Shown here piece after piece: positions 11,595 through 21,562 of a stretch of DNA of 64,000 bases. The notes below the pieces were generated by a model that saw only the letters and a list, made by a program, of their open reading frames with translations, had not been told where the DNA came from and did not search any database. Origin of the DNA: an uncultured Sphingomonadaceae bacterium (GTDB lineage Bacteria; Pseudomonadota; Alphaproteobacteria; Sphingomonadales; Sphingomonadaceae); contig CANLQE010000004.1 in assembly GCA_947493215.1 (NCBI GenBank), positions 1-64,000 on the forward strand. The letters are read 5' to 3'. Numbering within the stretch: position 1 is the first letter of the stretch; every line of letters starts with the position of its first letter. A program made the position numbers and the translations under genes.

Positions 11595-13259
11595 TCAAAC
11601 CCCCTCCAGCAAACGATCCGCCTGCGCCCTTGCCTCATCGGTCACGTCCGCACCGGACAACATCCGCGCAATCTCTTGCCGGCGCCCATCATCATCCAAC
11701 ACATTAACATCCGTCCGCGACACAGTGCCGTTAGAACTTTTGTTGATCAGCATATGCGCATTGCCTTTGGATGCCACTTGCGGACTATGCGTGACCACCA
11801 GCAATTGCGCGCTGTCCGACAGCCGCGATAGCCGGTCGCCAATGGCCGAAGCCACCGCGCCGCCAACACCCCGATCGACTTCGTCAAAGATGATCGTCTT
11901 CGCCCCGCCCTCTTCCGCCAAGGCGACTTTCAGGGCCAATATGAACCGTGATAATTCACCGCCCGAAGCAATTTTACCGAGCGGCGCGAGAGGCGCGCCG
12001 GGATTGGTGGAGATCAAAAATTCGATCCGGTCCATGCCATTGGCACCCCAGCGATCTTGGTCCAACGGCTCCAACAAGGTTTCAAACCGGGCTGCGTCCA
12101 GTTTCAGTGGCACCAGTTCCCCGGCAACCGCTTTGTCCAACGCCTTGGCCGCCTTGGTCCGCTTGATCCGCAAGGCTTCTGCCACTTCCACATAGGTTTG
12201 CCGGGCGGCTTTCACATTCGCCTCCAAAGCCTCCAATGATTTCCCGCCGTCGCTAATCGCAGCCAGCCTGGTTTCCAGGTCTACCAGAAATTGCTGTAAG
12301 GCATCGCCCTCGACCCGATGTTTGCGCGCCAAGGCACGTAGATCAAAGAGCCGCGTTTCCATATCATCGAGCCGCTGCGGATCGAACGTCAACGCATGAG
12401 CGGCGTCATTCAGTTTTTGTTCCGCCTCGCTAGCCTCGATCACCGCGCGGTCTAGTGCTTGCAACGCTTCTGCCAGCAAAGGATGGTCTTCGGAGATCCG
12501 GTCAAGCCGCCGTGCGGCCGCTCGCAAGGACGCAAGACCGCCGTTCGATCCGTCAAAGACCGCTCTGATCGCTTCCAGATCACCGGTCAGCTTCTCGCCC
12601 TTCATCATTGTCGCGCGTCCGAGGGCCAGTTCCTGCTCTTCGCCCGGCTGCGGAGCGAACTTGGAGAGCTCCTCCACGCTATGCTCAAGATATTCGCGGT
12701 CCAGTTCGGCCGCTTCCTGGTCATTTAGAGCGTCTTCCAAGGCTGCTTTTGCCGACTGCCAGCCTTCAAAAGCCTGCCTGACCTTCCCGCCATCAGCGCC
12801 CGCATAAATGTCCAGCAAAGCCCGATGCCCTGTGGGATTAATCAAACCCCGGTCATCATGCTGCCCGTGAATTTCAATCAGCTTGCTGCCCAATTCGCGC
12901 AGCAAGGTCGCGGAACATGGTTGATCGTTGACGAACGCGCGGCTGCCGCCATCGGCTTTAACCGACCGTTTGATGATCAACGGTTCACCCGGTTCCACAT
13001 CAATATCATTATCTTGGAGATACAGCGCCAATTTGCTGCTCTCGGTTGGCGCATCAAAACTCGCTGTTACTTGCGCCTTTTGGGTGCCTTGTCGCACCAA
13101 TCCGCTATCCGCGCGATTGCCGAGCGCCAGGCCCAGAGAATCCAGCAGGATCGATTTACCCGCCCCGGTTTCACCGGTGAGCACCGAAAGGCCAGACCCG
13201 AATTCAAGATCGAGCGCTTCAATAAGAACAATGTCACGAATGGAAAGAGACTGCAGCAC
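11595..13259 (-). CDS. recN: DNA repair protein RecN
   Basis: RecN is an SMC-like ATPase acting in double-strand break repair. The 554-residue protein has an N-terminal Walker A (GETGAGKS, about residues 29-36), a long coiled-coil middle (about 150-390) with many Ala, Leu, Glu and Arg, and a C-terminal head with the signature IASGGELSRFILALK and the Walker B KTIIFDEVDRGVGG. The closing LLVVTHSPQVASK is also typical. Translation starts at a GTG (13259) preceded by AGAGAGGG. The gene follows bamD by 71 bases, the usual order in sphingomonads, but the expected neighbour ligA is separated from it by the DUF559 unit. Confidence 0.95.
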   Translation of the reverse strand: MLQSLSIRDIVLIEALDLEFGSGLSVLTGETGAGKSILLDSLGLALGNRADSGLVRQGTQKAQVTASFDAPTESSKLALYLQDNDIDVEPGEPLIIKRSVKADGGSRAFVNDQPCSATLLRELGSKLIEIHGQHDDRGLINPTGHRALLDIYAGADGGKVRQAFEGWQSAKAALEDALNDQEAAELDREYLEHSVEELSKFAPQPGEEQELALGRATMMKGEKLTGDLEAIRAVFDGSNGGLASLRAAARRLDRISEDHPLLAEALQALDRAVIEASEAEQKLNDAAHALTFDPQRLDDMETRLFDLRALARKHRVEGDALQQFLVDLETRLAAISDGGKSLEALEANVKAARQTYVEVAEALRIKRTKAAKALDKAVAGELVPLKLDAARFETLLEPLDQDRWGANGMDRIEFLISTNPGAPLAPLGKIASGGELSRFILALKVALAEEGGAKTIIFDEVDRGVGGAVASAIGDRLSRLSDSAQLLVVTHSPQVASKGNAHMLINKSSNGTVSRTDVNVLDDDGRRQEIARMLSGADVTDEARAQADRLLEGV

Positions 13260-13330
13260 AGCCCTCTCTTAAATCACGTTTATCTTAGCTGCAACGCCCA
13301 TGGACATGGATCGTGGCAATTTACATGAAA

Positions 13331-14125
13331 TCAGGTCGCGTCCTGCTTATTCCCATGTTTGTTGACCAGATCAAAGGCCCGCTCATACCATTTCGAACCG
13401 GGATAGTTTGCACCCAGAACCGCAGCGGTTTTCTTGGCTTCTGCCGGGATGCCCAAGGCGAGATAGGATTCCGTCAACCGCATCAATGCTTCGGCCGAGT
13501 GGGTGGTGGTTTCATATTTTTCAATAACCACACGGAACCGGATCGTCGCCGCCAACCATTTGCCACGGCGCTGATAAAAACGGCCGATTTCCATTTCCTT
13601 GCCAGCAAGGTGATCGTTGACCAGATCCATCTTCAATGTGGCATCGGCGGCATAGCGCGTATTGGGATAGCGGCGCGCAACCTCACCCAATGTTGCCAAC
13701 GCAGCTTCGGTGATTTTTTGATCCCGAGTCACATCGCTAATTTGCTCATAATAGCTCAGCGCAATAAGATAAAAAGCGTAAGGCGCGTCTTTATTGCCCG
13801 GATGGATCGACAGAAAACGCCGCGATGATTCAATCGCTTTGTTATAGTCGCCTGCAACATAATAGCTAAATGCACTCATCTGCTGCGCGCGGCGCGCCCA
13901 AGGTGAATAGGGATGCTGCCGCTCAACTTCATCAAACAAAGCGGCCGCGAGTTTATACTGGCCGCGATCCAACCTGTCTTTTGCCGCGTTATAAAGCGTG
14001 TTTACATCACGGGCGACATAGCGTGTATCCGCGCTGCCTCCGCCTCCGCCGCCAAAACCTGCACAGGCAGAGAGCATTGTTAGAGAAAGGGTCGATGCGA
14101 GGATAAGGCTGGTTTTTCTGTTCAT
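13331..14125 (-). CDS. bamD: Outer membrane protein assembly factor BamD
   Basis: BamD is a lipoprotein of the BAM complex, which inserts beta-barrel proteins in the outer membrane. The start is ATG 14125, preceded by AAGGG; the frame extends upstream without need. The 264-residue protein begins with a signal peptide ending in a lipobox (TMLSAC), followed by a glycine-rich spacer and TPR repeats, with YNAAKDRLDRGQYKLAAALF as the first and RHPYSPWARRAQ following it, as in ComL/YfiO. Its position upstream of recN is conserved in alphaproteobacteria, usually after lpxC, which is not present here. Confidence 0.93.
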   Translation of the reverse strand: MNRKTSLILASTLSLTMLSACAGFGGGGGGSADTRYVARDVNTLYNAAKDRLDRGQYKLAAALFDEVERQHPYSPWARRAQQMSAFSYYVAGDYNKAIESSRRFLSIHPGNKDAPYAFYLIALSYYEQISDVTRDQKITEAALATLGEVARRYPNTRYAADATLKMDLVNDHLAGKEMEIGRFYQRRGKWLAATIRFRVVIEKYETTTHSAEALMRLTESYLALGIPAEAKKTAAVLGANYPGSKWYERAFDLVNKHGNKQDAT

Positions 14126-14230
14126 GGCAAATCCCTTAAACACAAATCTTGAGCAGGCCAATAGGTTATTGGAGTGCGTATAAAAGGATCGCATAGCGCG
14201 GTCTTGTTATCTGCACGATGAATGGTCTGA

Positions 14231-15007
14231 CTAGTCGGCGTGAATTTCATTCGCAGCATCATTGACCAAAAATATCACATAGCCTCGAAAATTTGGATTT
14301 CGCGCCAAGCTTGCCGGCGGTTTCCATTCACCGCCCTGCACCAGACCGATGCGGAAAAACATGGGTAAATCATCGATATTATTCAGCCATTTCTCGTAAC
14401 CCGGGATTGTTTTGCGCCCCTGACAGACCTGAAATACAGCTTCATCGACAACGCCCGCTAGCGAGGCCAGTGCAGACGGATCGCCATTGGCGCTCCAATC
14501 GAGAAGTCCGGTAATGCCAAGGGCATATTGCCGTGGCAACTGCTGGCGAAGCGCGCGCAGGAATATTGCATATTGATCCAGTGACCGGGTATTTGCGTCA
14601 AAATCTATTTGCAGACCAACGACCTTATTGCCCTGCGCCGACCACTGCGCCAATTTGGCGAAAATCTGGCTATAGATTTCTGGCGATAAATCGAGATTTT
14701 CGACCCGAACGACCATCCAGATATCTGCGTGGTCGATATCGGGTGTTCCGGGCCTCAGCGACACCAGTGTCGAGGCATCCGAAGCGCGCACTTCTCCTTC
14801 CAGAATATAAACGGTTTTGGCTTGCTCAAGAACCGGTTGCGGTTTGACGCCTGCCCATAGCCAAAAACTTTCATATTCTGCGGCATTGACCGTTGGGTTT
14901 ACAGTGTCCCGTTCACAAGCTGATAGCGCCATAAGGGTCGGCATGAGCGCAAACCAAAGACTGGTGTATCGAACCACTACCAGTAATATTTTAGGGCTTT
15001 GGCCCAT
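14231..15007 (-). CDS. DUF3142 family putative lipoprotein
   Basis: The 258-residue protein has a signal sequence ending in a lipobox-like LMALSAC, so it is likely membrane-anchored on the periplasmic side. The fold looks like a TIM-barrel glycosidase relative: VVGLQIDFDANTRSLDQY is the DUF3142 hallmark (an aspartate-rich strand), preceded by DIWMVVRVENL and followed by YALGITGLLDW. The family's role is unknown. Its first 31 bases overlap the end of the 708-residue secreted protein gene, so the two are probably translationally coupled. Together they may form one envelope function. Confidence 0.7.
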   Translation of the reverse strand: MGQSPKILLVVVRYTSLWFALMPTLMALSACERDTVNPTVNAAEYESFWLWAGVKPQPVLEQAKTVYILEGEVRASDASTLVSLRPGTPDIDHADIWMVVRVENLDLSPEIYSQIFAKLAQWSAQGNKVVGLQIDFDANTRSLDQYAIFLRALRQQLPRQYALGITGLLDWSANGDPSALASLAGVVDEAVFQVCQGRKTIPGYEKWLNNIDDLPMFFRIGLVQGGEWKPPASLARNPNFRGYVIFLVNDAANEIHAD

Positions 15008-17103
15008 TTCGAATTTGGATAGCTATTCTTCAGCCGCCGGAACCAGGCTTTCCGTTGTGAGAGCGCGACATCCTTACCACCACAGCTATTGTTGCCGGTA
15101 CGGGCGTAGCAATAAACCGCACGATAAAGCGCATAGGACTTATCCTCTTTATTGGCACGAGGATCAGCGATAATGTCTTTGTAGATATCTTGCCGGACCA
15201 ATTTGTCGCTAGCAAATTTTGATCCTGCGCTTCCCAATGCTCCGTCCTTTGGCAAGCGGTTACCAAAGCTAAAATAGTCGAAACCGTTGAGCCGGATAAA
15301 TTCACCCAGACATAGACGAGCGCGGCGTTGCTTCTTATTTTTCGCCAGAGATCCGGCAGTCGCAGCCAGGCTCGGGCAAGGAAAATCATCCTGAATATTG
15401 CCTTTGCTAAACAAGCCGAGCGGAACATTTTCGTCGGCATGCAGCATTGTCAGATATCCTGCACTTTCGGCGTCGGCCGGTATCGATTTGGAATCTTGCA
15501 AAAAGCCAGCATAATCCCGACTGGCCAGTTGCTTGTAGAGCAAGGTAAACAAAGCCACTTCCCGCTCATGGGCAGGACGCGATACATCATCTGCGGTACG
15601 GCGCAATATTTCCGGACCTACCGAATATTGCAACAATATCTCACGAATGGTCTGATCCTGAACGGGAGAATCGGTGGCAAAAACCTTGTCCACCTGATCT
15701 TTGGATTCAAGGCTGATAGCCAGCCCGAGTTCGACGAACGGACGTTGATAGGGTTGCTTTGCGCCAGCGATCATATCCCGCCAGAAACCTTCTTCATTGC
15801 GGTCGTTGAGCTGCGCCAGCGCCATCCCGCGCAACGCCTGCCGGCTAAATTGCAGATAGCTGAAATTCTCTTGCCGCGCGGCGTCTGGGATAAGTCCTAA
15901 AACTTTGCTGGCATCACCTTCAACATGAAAAGCATGGCTAGCCAGCAGATAGTCGTAAAGTTCTGGCTCATTCGAAAACGAGCCTTTTAGCTGCTTCAAC
16001 TCTGCGAGGCTGATTATTTTTTCCCGATAAGCAGGGTTGCGCATCTGTTCCAGACCAATAACCGCCAACAGCAGCGGATCAGAAATATCGTTTTTCACAT
16101 TTGCATTGAAAAACAGTTTTGTATCGGCCTCTTCGGCAAAAGCACCCGGGTCGAGACTGTTTGTTTGCGTTAACAGCTGCTCATAAGCCTCTGCCAACCG
16201 CTTGGTGTCTCCCGCTAGCCAGAAAACACGCCGCATCAATCCCTTTGCCGACGCCGTATAGCGCCCTTTGGGAAAGTTTTTAATGTAAGCTGCAAAAACC
16301 TTTTCAGCATTGGCTATAGCTATTTTATTCACCGCATCCGCGCCTTCAAAGTCGCCCCATTTGCCAAAAGCCGATGCTTGCGCGCGGTTGATCTCGGTCC
16401 GGCCAATCATATAGATGGCGGTCTCTTTGAGCCAATCATTGGAACTTTTGGTCAATCCGACAAAATTATCATGGGCGACTTTAAAATCGCCAACATAAAA
16501 AGCCTGAGCGCCCAGCAGATATTTGAGAAATTCACGGCCCTTTTTTGATCGGATCTGTGCCGCAGGGTCACTCCAGTCCAGTTTTGCGAGCGCTTTTTGC
16601 TCTTCAGAGAAATAATAGCGGGAATAGCCACCACGCTGCGGATCAGCGCAAATGGCAAAGATAGTGGAACGAGCAGCCATTAGCGCGTCTTGTTCCTTCC
16701 GCTTTATTTTGGCGGCTCGCAATTCATCCCCAAAAAGCAATGTTCCGCTATGATAGGTTTGACAGCGAGAGCCGCCAAAACGAGAGCGGTCCAATTTCTC
16801 GACAGGCTTGGGATAAAGCGCTTGATCCAATGTATTCCAGCGGAAGAAATTACGCCCCTGCCCTTCATAATTATTGGTTTTGGGATATTCAAAGTTCGAT
16901 ACCGGCGAAACGCGGTCGGCGAGCAGCAGAAGCATATTCGTCCGGGTATCGTTGCCTGGCACCAACACAATAGTGCTGGCGCAAGCGGTGTCGGTATTGA
17001 GTTTCCATTCCGGATAGCAGCCACCATCGCTGCTAGCTTGGGCAGAGGCGGACATAAGGAAAACAGCAAAAAATGCGATCCCCATCGACATGTATCTTTG
17101 CAT
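14977..17103 (-). CDS. Large secreted protein of unknown function (TPR/solenoid-like)
   Basis: I start it at ATG 17103, preceded by AAGGGGGCG, giving 708 residues with a clear signal peptide (SMGIAFFAVFLMSASAQAS); the longer frame upstream is not needed. The mature protein is largely alpha-helical, with repeated segments such as YLLGAQAFYVGDFKVAHDNF and KTEIN/KGLMRR-type helices that resemble TPR repeats, and several cysteines near the start (GGCYPEW, NTDTACAS) and end (CLGEFIRL, VYCYARTGNNSCGG) suggesting disulfides in the periplasm. I recognise no named family. It is followed, with a 31-base overlap, by the DUF3142 gene and is divergent from the cNMP/TrxR-like fusion. Confidence 0.72.
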   Translation of the reverse strand: MQRYMSMGIAFFAVFLMSASAQASSDGGCYPEWKLNTDTACASTIVLVPGNDTRTNMLLLLADRVSPVSNFEYPKTNNYEGQGRNFFRWNTLDQALYPKPVEKLDRSRFGGSRCQTYHSGTLLFGDELRAAKIKRKEQDALMAARSTIFAICADPQRGGYSRYYFSEEQKALAKLDWSDPAAQIRSKKGREFLKYLLGAQAFYVGDFKVAHDNFVGLTKSSNDWLKETAIYMIGRTEINRAQASAFGKWGDFEGADAVNKIAIANAEKVFAAYIKNFPKGRYTASAKGLMRRVFWLAGDTKRLAEAYEQLLTQTNSLDPGAFAEEADTKLFFNANVKNDISDPLLLAVIGLEQMRNPAYREKIISLAELKQLKGSFSNEPELYDYLLASHAFHVEGDASKVLGLIPDAARQENFSYLQFSRQALRGMALAQLNDRNEEGFWRDMIAGAKQPYQRPFVELGLAISLESKDQVDKVFATDSPVQDQTIREILLQYSVGPEILRRTADDVSRPAHEREVALFTLLYKQLASRDYAGFLQDSKSIPADAESAGYLTMLHADENVPLGLFSKGNIQDDFPCPSLAATAGSLAKNKKQRRARLCLGEFIRLNGFDYFSFGNRLPKDGALGSAGSKFASDKLVRQDIYKDIIADPRANKEDKSYALYRAVYCYARTGNNSCGGKDVALSQRKAWFRRLKNSYPNSKWAKALKYYW

Positions 17104-17292
17104 ATATTCGCCCCCTTGTTCCGTCCTGCGATCGCGGATTCGTTGATCGGAGTTTACCTTGAGACATCCAAACAACAAGAGCGCAAAAGCCAGCATCATG
17201 TCGTCGCCGTCATCATTGTGGTTATGGGCGCTAGGCTCACGATCGCTGCAGTCTATCTGTTGGTGACATAACCGCATCTTGATATCTGCGCG

Positions 17293-19032
17293 ATGAATGA
17301 TCAAAATAGGTATATGACAACACCCCCGACAAACTCGCAAACTTCCATCCCGCAAAATAGTAACGGCGTCTCTTCCGTTGACGGCGCTGATCCCTACCAG
17401 CGAGAGGAACAAACATTTCCCACTTTGAAAGAGAGCCATCTCAATCGCATTCAGTCCTTCTGCGAAAAAGAAACGTTGAGCGATGGGGCATTGCTGTTTG
17501 AACGCGGTCAGCGGAGTGTGGATTTCTTCATCATCTTATCGGGCGCTGTTGAAATTTTCGAAACCGACGATAGCGGCAATGCCAATGTCTTTACCGTCCA
17601 TCGAGAACATCAATTCACCGGCGAGCTTGATCTTTTCAACGATCGCGAAATTCTCGTCAGTGGTCGCGCATCGGGCGTCACCGAAGTGTTGCGGTTCAAG
17701 CGTCCCGACTTTCGTCGGATGGTCGTGACAGAGCCGGATATTGGTGAAATCATCATGCGTGCGTTTATTCTGCGCCGCGTGGGGTTGATCCGGCACATGC
17801 AAGGCGGAGTGACCGTTCTCGGGCGAAAGCAGGACAGCCTGACTCTTCAAATTGACCGTTTTCTCACCCGCAATGGTTATCCGCATCGGATGTTGGATAT
17901 TGATTCCGATGAAGACAGTGCGAGTGCGATGGACGGGTTTAGCATAGAGCGGAGCGATCTCCCGGTTGTTATCCTGCCGGACGGGTGCCTGTTAAAAGCA
18001 CCGTCCGACAAGGAGCTCGCCGACGCGCTTGGCCTCACCGAAGAACTGCACCCTGATCATGTCTACGACCTTGCTGTCATCGGTGCGGGGCCATCTGGTC
18101 TTGCGGCTGCGGTATATGCAGCCTCCGAAGGCCTCGAAACAATAATTATCGAAAAACTGGCCCCAGGTGGCCAAGCGGGCACCAGCTCAAAAATTGAAAA
18201 TTATCTCGGCTTTCCGACCGGAATATCGGGCCAGGCGCTGGCCGGACGCGCGCAGATACAGGCACAGAAATTCGGCGCAAAACTGGCCATTTCTCGCAAT
18301 GCGATCGGACTCGATTGCGGCGGAGATTATAATAAGGTCAATCTGGAAGGCGACGAAGCGATTTGTACGCGGGCGCTGGTTATCGCGACCGGCGCGAGTT
18401 ACCGAAAGCTCAATCTGGAAAATGATGAAAAATTTGAAGGCCAAGGCATCCACTATGCCGCGACACCGATGGAATCGAAATTGTGCCATGACGAGGAAGT
18501 CGCCGTCGTTGGCGGCGGCAATAGTGCCGGACAAGCCGCCATGTTCCTCTCTCAGACCGCAAAACATGTCCACCTGCTGATCCGTAGCAAGACACTGGCG
18601 GCGAGCATGTCGAGCTATTTAATCGACCGTCTGGAAGCCTCGCCCAAAGTCACGATACGATATGAAACAGCCATCACCGAATTAGTCGGTGAGGACTATC
18701 TGGAGTCCCTGCGCTGGCAAGGACCAGATGGCTTAGAGGATAAAGACATCCGCAATGTCTTTGTCATGATCGGCGCCGTCCCCAATACGAGGTGGATTGG
18801 CGATTGCCTGCAGCTCGACGATGGCGGTTTCATCCGCACCGGCAGCGATTGTCAGGGCGAACCTACCGACAGTCCCTATATGACGAGCCGCCCCGGAATT
18901 GTGGCCGTGGGTGACGTGCGCTCCGGCTCGGTCAAACGTGTGGCCTCTGGCGTAGGCGAAGGCTCGGTCGTTATTCAGGCGGTGCATAAATATCTCGCCA
19001 ACCAAAAAGAGGCCGAACTGGCAGAAGCCTGA
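17293..19032 (+). CDS. Cyclic-nucleotide-binding domain fused to a thioredoxin-reductase-like flavoprotein
   Basis: The 579-residue protein joins an N-terminal Crp-type ligand-binding domain (about 45-165, with LLFERGQRSVDFFIILSGAV) to a class II pyridine nucleotide-disulfide oxidoreductase (about 258-570). The FAD motif VIGAGPSGLAAA lies near residue 262, GGQAGTSSKIENYLGFP follows, the NADPH motif VVGGGNSAGQAA is near 406, and AVGDVRSGSVKR binds the flavin at the end. The position of the redox CxxC of thioredoxin reductase (near 389) reads AATP, so no disulfide can form there. Between the two halves lies a linker containing HRMLDID. An alternative start at ATG 17314 would lose seven residues. 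Probably a sensor-type oxidoreductase; the ligand is unknown. Confidence 0.88.
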   Translation: MNDQNRYMTTPPTNSQTSIPQNSNGVSSVDGADPYQREEQTFPTLKESHLNRIQSFCEKETLSDGALLFERGQRSVDFFIILSGAVEIFETDDSGNANVFTVHREHQFTGELDLFNDREILVSGRASGVTEVLRFKRPDFRRMVVTEPDIGEIIMRAFILRRVGLIRHMQGGVTVLGRKQDSLTLQIDRFLTRNGYPHRMLDIDSDEDSASAMDGFSIERSDLPVVILPDGCLLKAPSDKELADALGLTEELHPDHVYDLAVIGAGPSGLAAAVYAASEGLETIIIEKLAPGGQAGTSSKIENYLGFPTGISGQALAGRAQIQAQKFGAKLAISRNAIGLDCGGDYNKVNLEGDEAICTRALVIATGASYRKLNLENDEKFEGQGIHYAATPMESKLCHDEEVAVVGGGNSAGQAAMFLSQTAKHVHLLIRSKTLAASMSSYLIDRLEASPKVTIRYETAITELVGEDYLESLRWQGPDGLEDKDIRNVFVMIGAVPNTRWIGDCLQLDDGGFIRTGSDCQGEPTDSPYMTSRPGIVAVGDVRSGSVKRVASGVGEGSVVIQAVHKYLANQKEAELAEA

Positions 19033-19041
19033 CCGGAAACG

Positions 19042-19073
19042 AAAAAGGGCCCCGCTTTCACGGAGCCCTTTTT
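19042..19073. terminator. Bidirectional rho-independent terminator
   Basis: AAAAAGGGCCCCG pairs across a 6-base loop with CGGAGCCCTTTTT. There is an A-run on one side and a T-run on the other, so it serves both the fusion gene ending at 19032 and pnp ending at 19093. Confidence 0.9.
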
Positions 19074-19092
19074 CTGTAACCTCTTAGAAGAC

Positions 19093-21387
19093 CTAGTCTT
19101 CGGTGATTGAGCTTGGCAACGGGATATCGCCGCCGCCATCTTTGTTTCCGCCGTCGCCATCGTTGTTACGACCACGACCGCGTCCACCACCGCCTGCGCC
19201 GCCATCACGACCGCGACCACGGCCACCGCCGCCTGCGCCATCACGACGAGGACCACGGGGCTTGTTTTCGCGTGGAGGACGGGTGTCTTCCAGCTCTTCA
19301 CCAGTTTCCTGATCAACAACCCGCATCGACAGGCGAACCTTGCCGCGTTGGTCAATCTCGAGAACCTTGACCTTGACTTCCTGACCTTCTGACAGTTCGT
19401 CAGCAACTTTCTCAACACGCTCATTCTTGATTTCAGAGACGTGGACGAGACCGTCTTTGCCGCCCATGAAGTTCACAAATGCACCAAAGTCGACGAGATT
19501 CACAACTTTACCATCATAGACTTTGCCAACTTCGGCTTCTTCGACAAGACCTTTGATCCATGCGATTGCCGCATCAATCTGGGATTTATCGGAAGAAGAA
19601 ACCTTGATCAGGCCTTCGTCATCAATATCCACTTTCGCGCCGGTTTCAGCCACGATTTCGCGGATCACTTTACCGCCGGTACCAATAACTTCACGGATCT
19701 TCTCTTTGTTGATCTGCAATGTTTCGATACGCGGAGCATGTTCGGACATTTCGGTACGTGTGGTATCAAGCGCCTTGGCCATTTCACCCAGAATGTGGGT
19801 ACGGCCGCCACTGGCTTGTTCCAGAGCAGACTTCATGATTTCCTGCGTAATGCCGGCTACCTTGATGTCCATCTGCAAGGATGTGATACCTTTTTCGGTA
19901 CCAGCAACCTTAAAGTCCATGTCGCCGAGATGATCTTCGTCGCCGAGAATGTCGGACAGAACCGCAAATTCTTCGCCTTCAAGGATCAAGCCCATCGCAA
20001 TACCGGAAACCGGACGCGCCAACGGCACACCAGCATCCATCATTGCCAATGAACCGCCACAAACGGTTGCCATCGAAGATGAACCGTTAGACTCAGTGAT
20101 GTCAGACAGCACACGGATCGTATAAGGGAATTCTTCCACTGTCGGCAGAACTGGACGCAGCGCGCGGAAAGCGAGCTTACCGTGGCCAGTTTCGCGGCGG
20201 CTAGTGAAACCAAAGCGGCCCACTTCGCCAACCGAATAGGGCGGGAAGTTATAGTGCAGCATGAAGTTGGTGTAGCTGAGACCATCCAGACCATCGATCA
20301 TCTGCTCGGCATCTTTGGTGCCAAGTGTCGTGGTCACGATTGCCTGTGTTTCACCGCGAGTGAAAAGCGCAGAACCGTGAGTACGAGGCAGAAGGCCAAC
20401 CATGGCTTCGATCGGGCGAACCTGATCAAGCTTACGGCCATCAATACGGGTACCGTCTTTGATGATCGCGCCGCGAACGATTTCAGCTTCCAGTTTCTTG
20501 ACCATCTTACCAGCAGTCATCTGGGTCTGGCCGTCTTCGTCGGCATATTTCTCTTTGGCTTTGTCACGAACGACATTCAACGCGTCTGAACGCTCTGATT
20601 TGTCGGTTTTCTTGTAAGCTGCAGCAATATCTTTGCCGACCAGCTTACGCAGGTCTTCCTTGATACCGCTATTATCTTCCGTAGCAGCCAGTTCCCAAGG
20701 TGCTTTTGCAGCCTGTTCAGCGAGATCGATGATCAAGCCAGCAACATCCTTACAAGCGTCATGGGCAAATTGCACAGCACCAAGCATGACGTCTTCAGGA
20801 AGCTCTTTCGCTTCTGATTCAACCATCATCACAGCGCCCTGCGTACCGGCAACAACCAGATCGAGTTCACCTTCGCCAACTTCGTCCATGGACGGGTTGA
20901 GCTGATATTCGCCTTCTTTGTAACCCACACGAGCAGCACCAATGGGGCCCATGAAAGGCACACCAGAGATGGTCAGCGCAGCAGATGCTGCAACCATTGC
21001 GAGAATGTCGGGTTCGTTGACGCCGTCATAGCTCATGACCTGACAAATCACGTTGATTTCGTTGAAGAAACCTTCCGGGAAAAGCGGACGGCAAGGACGG
21101 TCAATCAAACGGCATGTCAGCGTTTCTTTTTCCGTCGCGCGGCCTTCACGCTTGAAGAAACCGCCTGGAATACGTCCAGCGGCTGAGAATTTTTCTTGAT
21201 AGTGAACGGTGAGCGGGAAGAAATCCTGTCCGTCACGTACCGATTTAGCGGCGGTCACTGCGCACAGTACAACCGTTTCGCCGAGGGTCGCGAGTACCGC
21301 GCCATCAGCTTGACGAGCAATACGGCCCGTTTCGAGGGTGAGGGTTTGTCCGCCCCATTCCATTTCAACTTTTTTTACATCAAACAT
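19093..21387 (-). CDS. pnp: Polynucleotide phosphorylase
   Basis: PNPase is the phosphate-dependent 3'-5' exoribonuclease of the RNA degradosome. Two RNase PH-like domains come first (with [12 protein letters not shown] and later [20 protein letters not shown]), then a KH domain (about 555-615, [12 protein letters not shown]) and an S1 domain (about 625-695, [21 protein letters not shown] cut short here as [13 protein letters not shown]). At 764 residues it is longer than the E. coli enzyme because of a C-terminal tail of about 60 residues rich in Arg, Gly, Asp and Asn, a low-complexity RGG-like stretch. The gene follows rpsO by 175 bases, the conserved order. Confidence 0.97.
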   Translation of the reverse strand: MFDVKKVEMEWGGQTLTLETGRIARQADGAVLATLGETVVLCAVTAAKSVRDGQDFFPLTVHYQEKFSAAGRIPGGFFKREGRATEKETLTCRLIDRPCRPLFPEGFFNEINVICQVMSYDGVNEPDILAMVAASAALTISGVPFMGPIGAARVGYKEGEYQLNPSMDEVGEGELDLVVAGTQGAVMMVESEAKELPEDVMLGAVQFAHDACKDVAGLIIDLAEQAAKAPWELAATEDNSGIKEDLRKLVGKDIAAAYKKTDKSERSDALNVVRDKAKEKYADEDGQTQMTAGKMVKKLEAEIVRGAIIKDGTRIDGRKLDQVRPIEAMVGLLPRTHGSALFTRGETQAIVTTTLGTKDAEQMIDGLDGLSYTNFMLHYNFPPYSVGEVGRFGFTSRRETGHGKLAFRALRPVLPTVEEFPYTIRVLSDITESNGSSSMATVCGGSLAMMDAGVPLARPVSGIAMGLILEGEEFAVLSDILGDEDHLGDMDFKVAGTEKGITSLQMDIKVAGITQEIMKSALEQASGGRTHILGEMAKALDTTRTEMSEHAPRIETLQINKEKIREVIGTGGKVIREIVAETGAKVDIDDEGLIKVSSSDKSQIDAAIAWIKGLVEEAEVGKVYDGKVVNLVDFGAFVNFMGGKDGLVHVSEIKNERVEKVADELSEGQEVKVKVLEIDQRGKVRLSMRVVDQETGEELEDTRPPRENKPRGPRRDGAGGGGRGRGRDGGAGGGGRGRGRNNDGDGGNKDGGGDIPLPSSITED

Positions 21388-21524
21388 TCGTATTTTCCTT
21401 TGTCCCGCCTGCCCTATGCAGTGCGGGGGCTTTCATTTGTCCAGCAATCCGGCTGAACAGCGGTTCGGGGTCATTTTTGCCCCTTGTGTGGAGCATTGCC
21501 GCCTTATTGCTGCAACGCCCAATG

Positions 21525-21551
21525 CAAAAACGGCCCCCATCAGGAGGCCGT
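21525..21551 (-). terminator. Terminator downstream of rpsO
   Basis: On the minus strand ACGGCC and GGCCGT pair around TCCTGATGGG, followed by TTTTT. It lies between rpsO and pnp, so part of the transcripts should end before pnp, leaving pnp with read-through or its own promoter. Confidence 0.85.
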
Positions 21552-21562
21552 CTTCGAAACTC

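Noticed and set aside
19103-19312. Pro/Arg-rich frame opposite the end of pnp
   Set aside because: It is the antisense of the Gly/Arg-rich PNPase tail; the repeat composition keeps stop codons rare on both strands.
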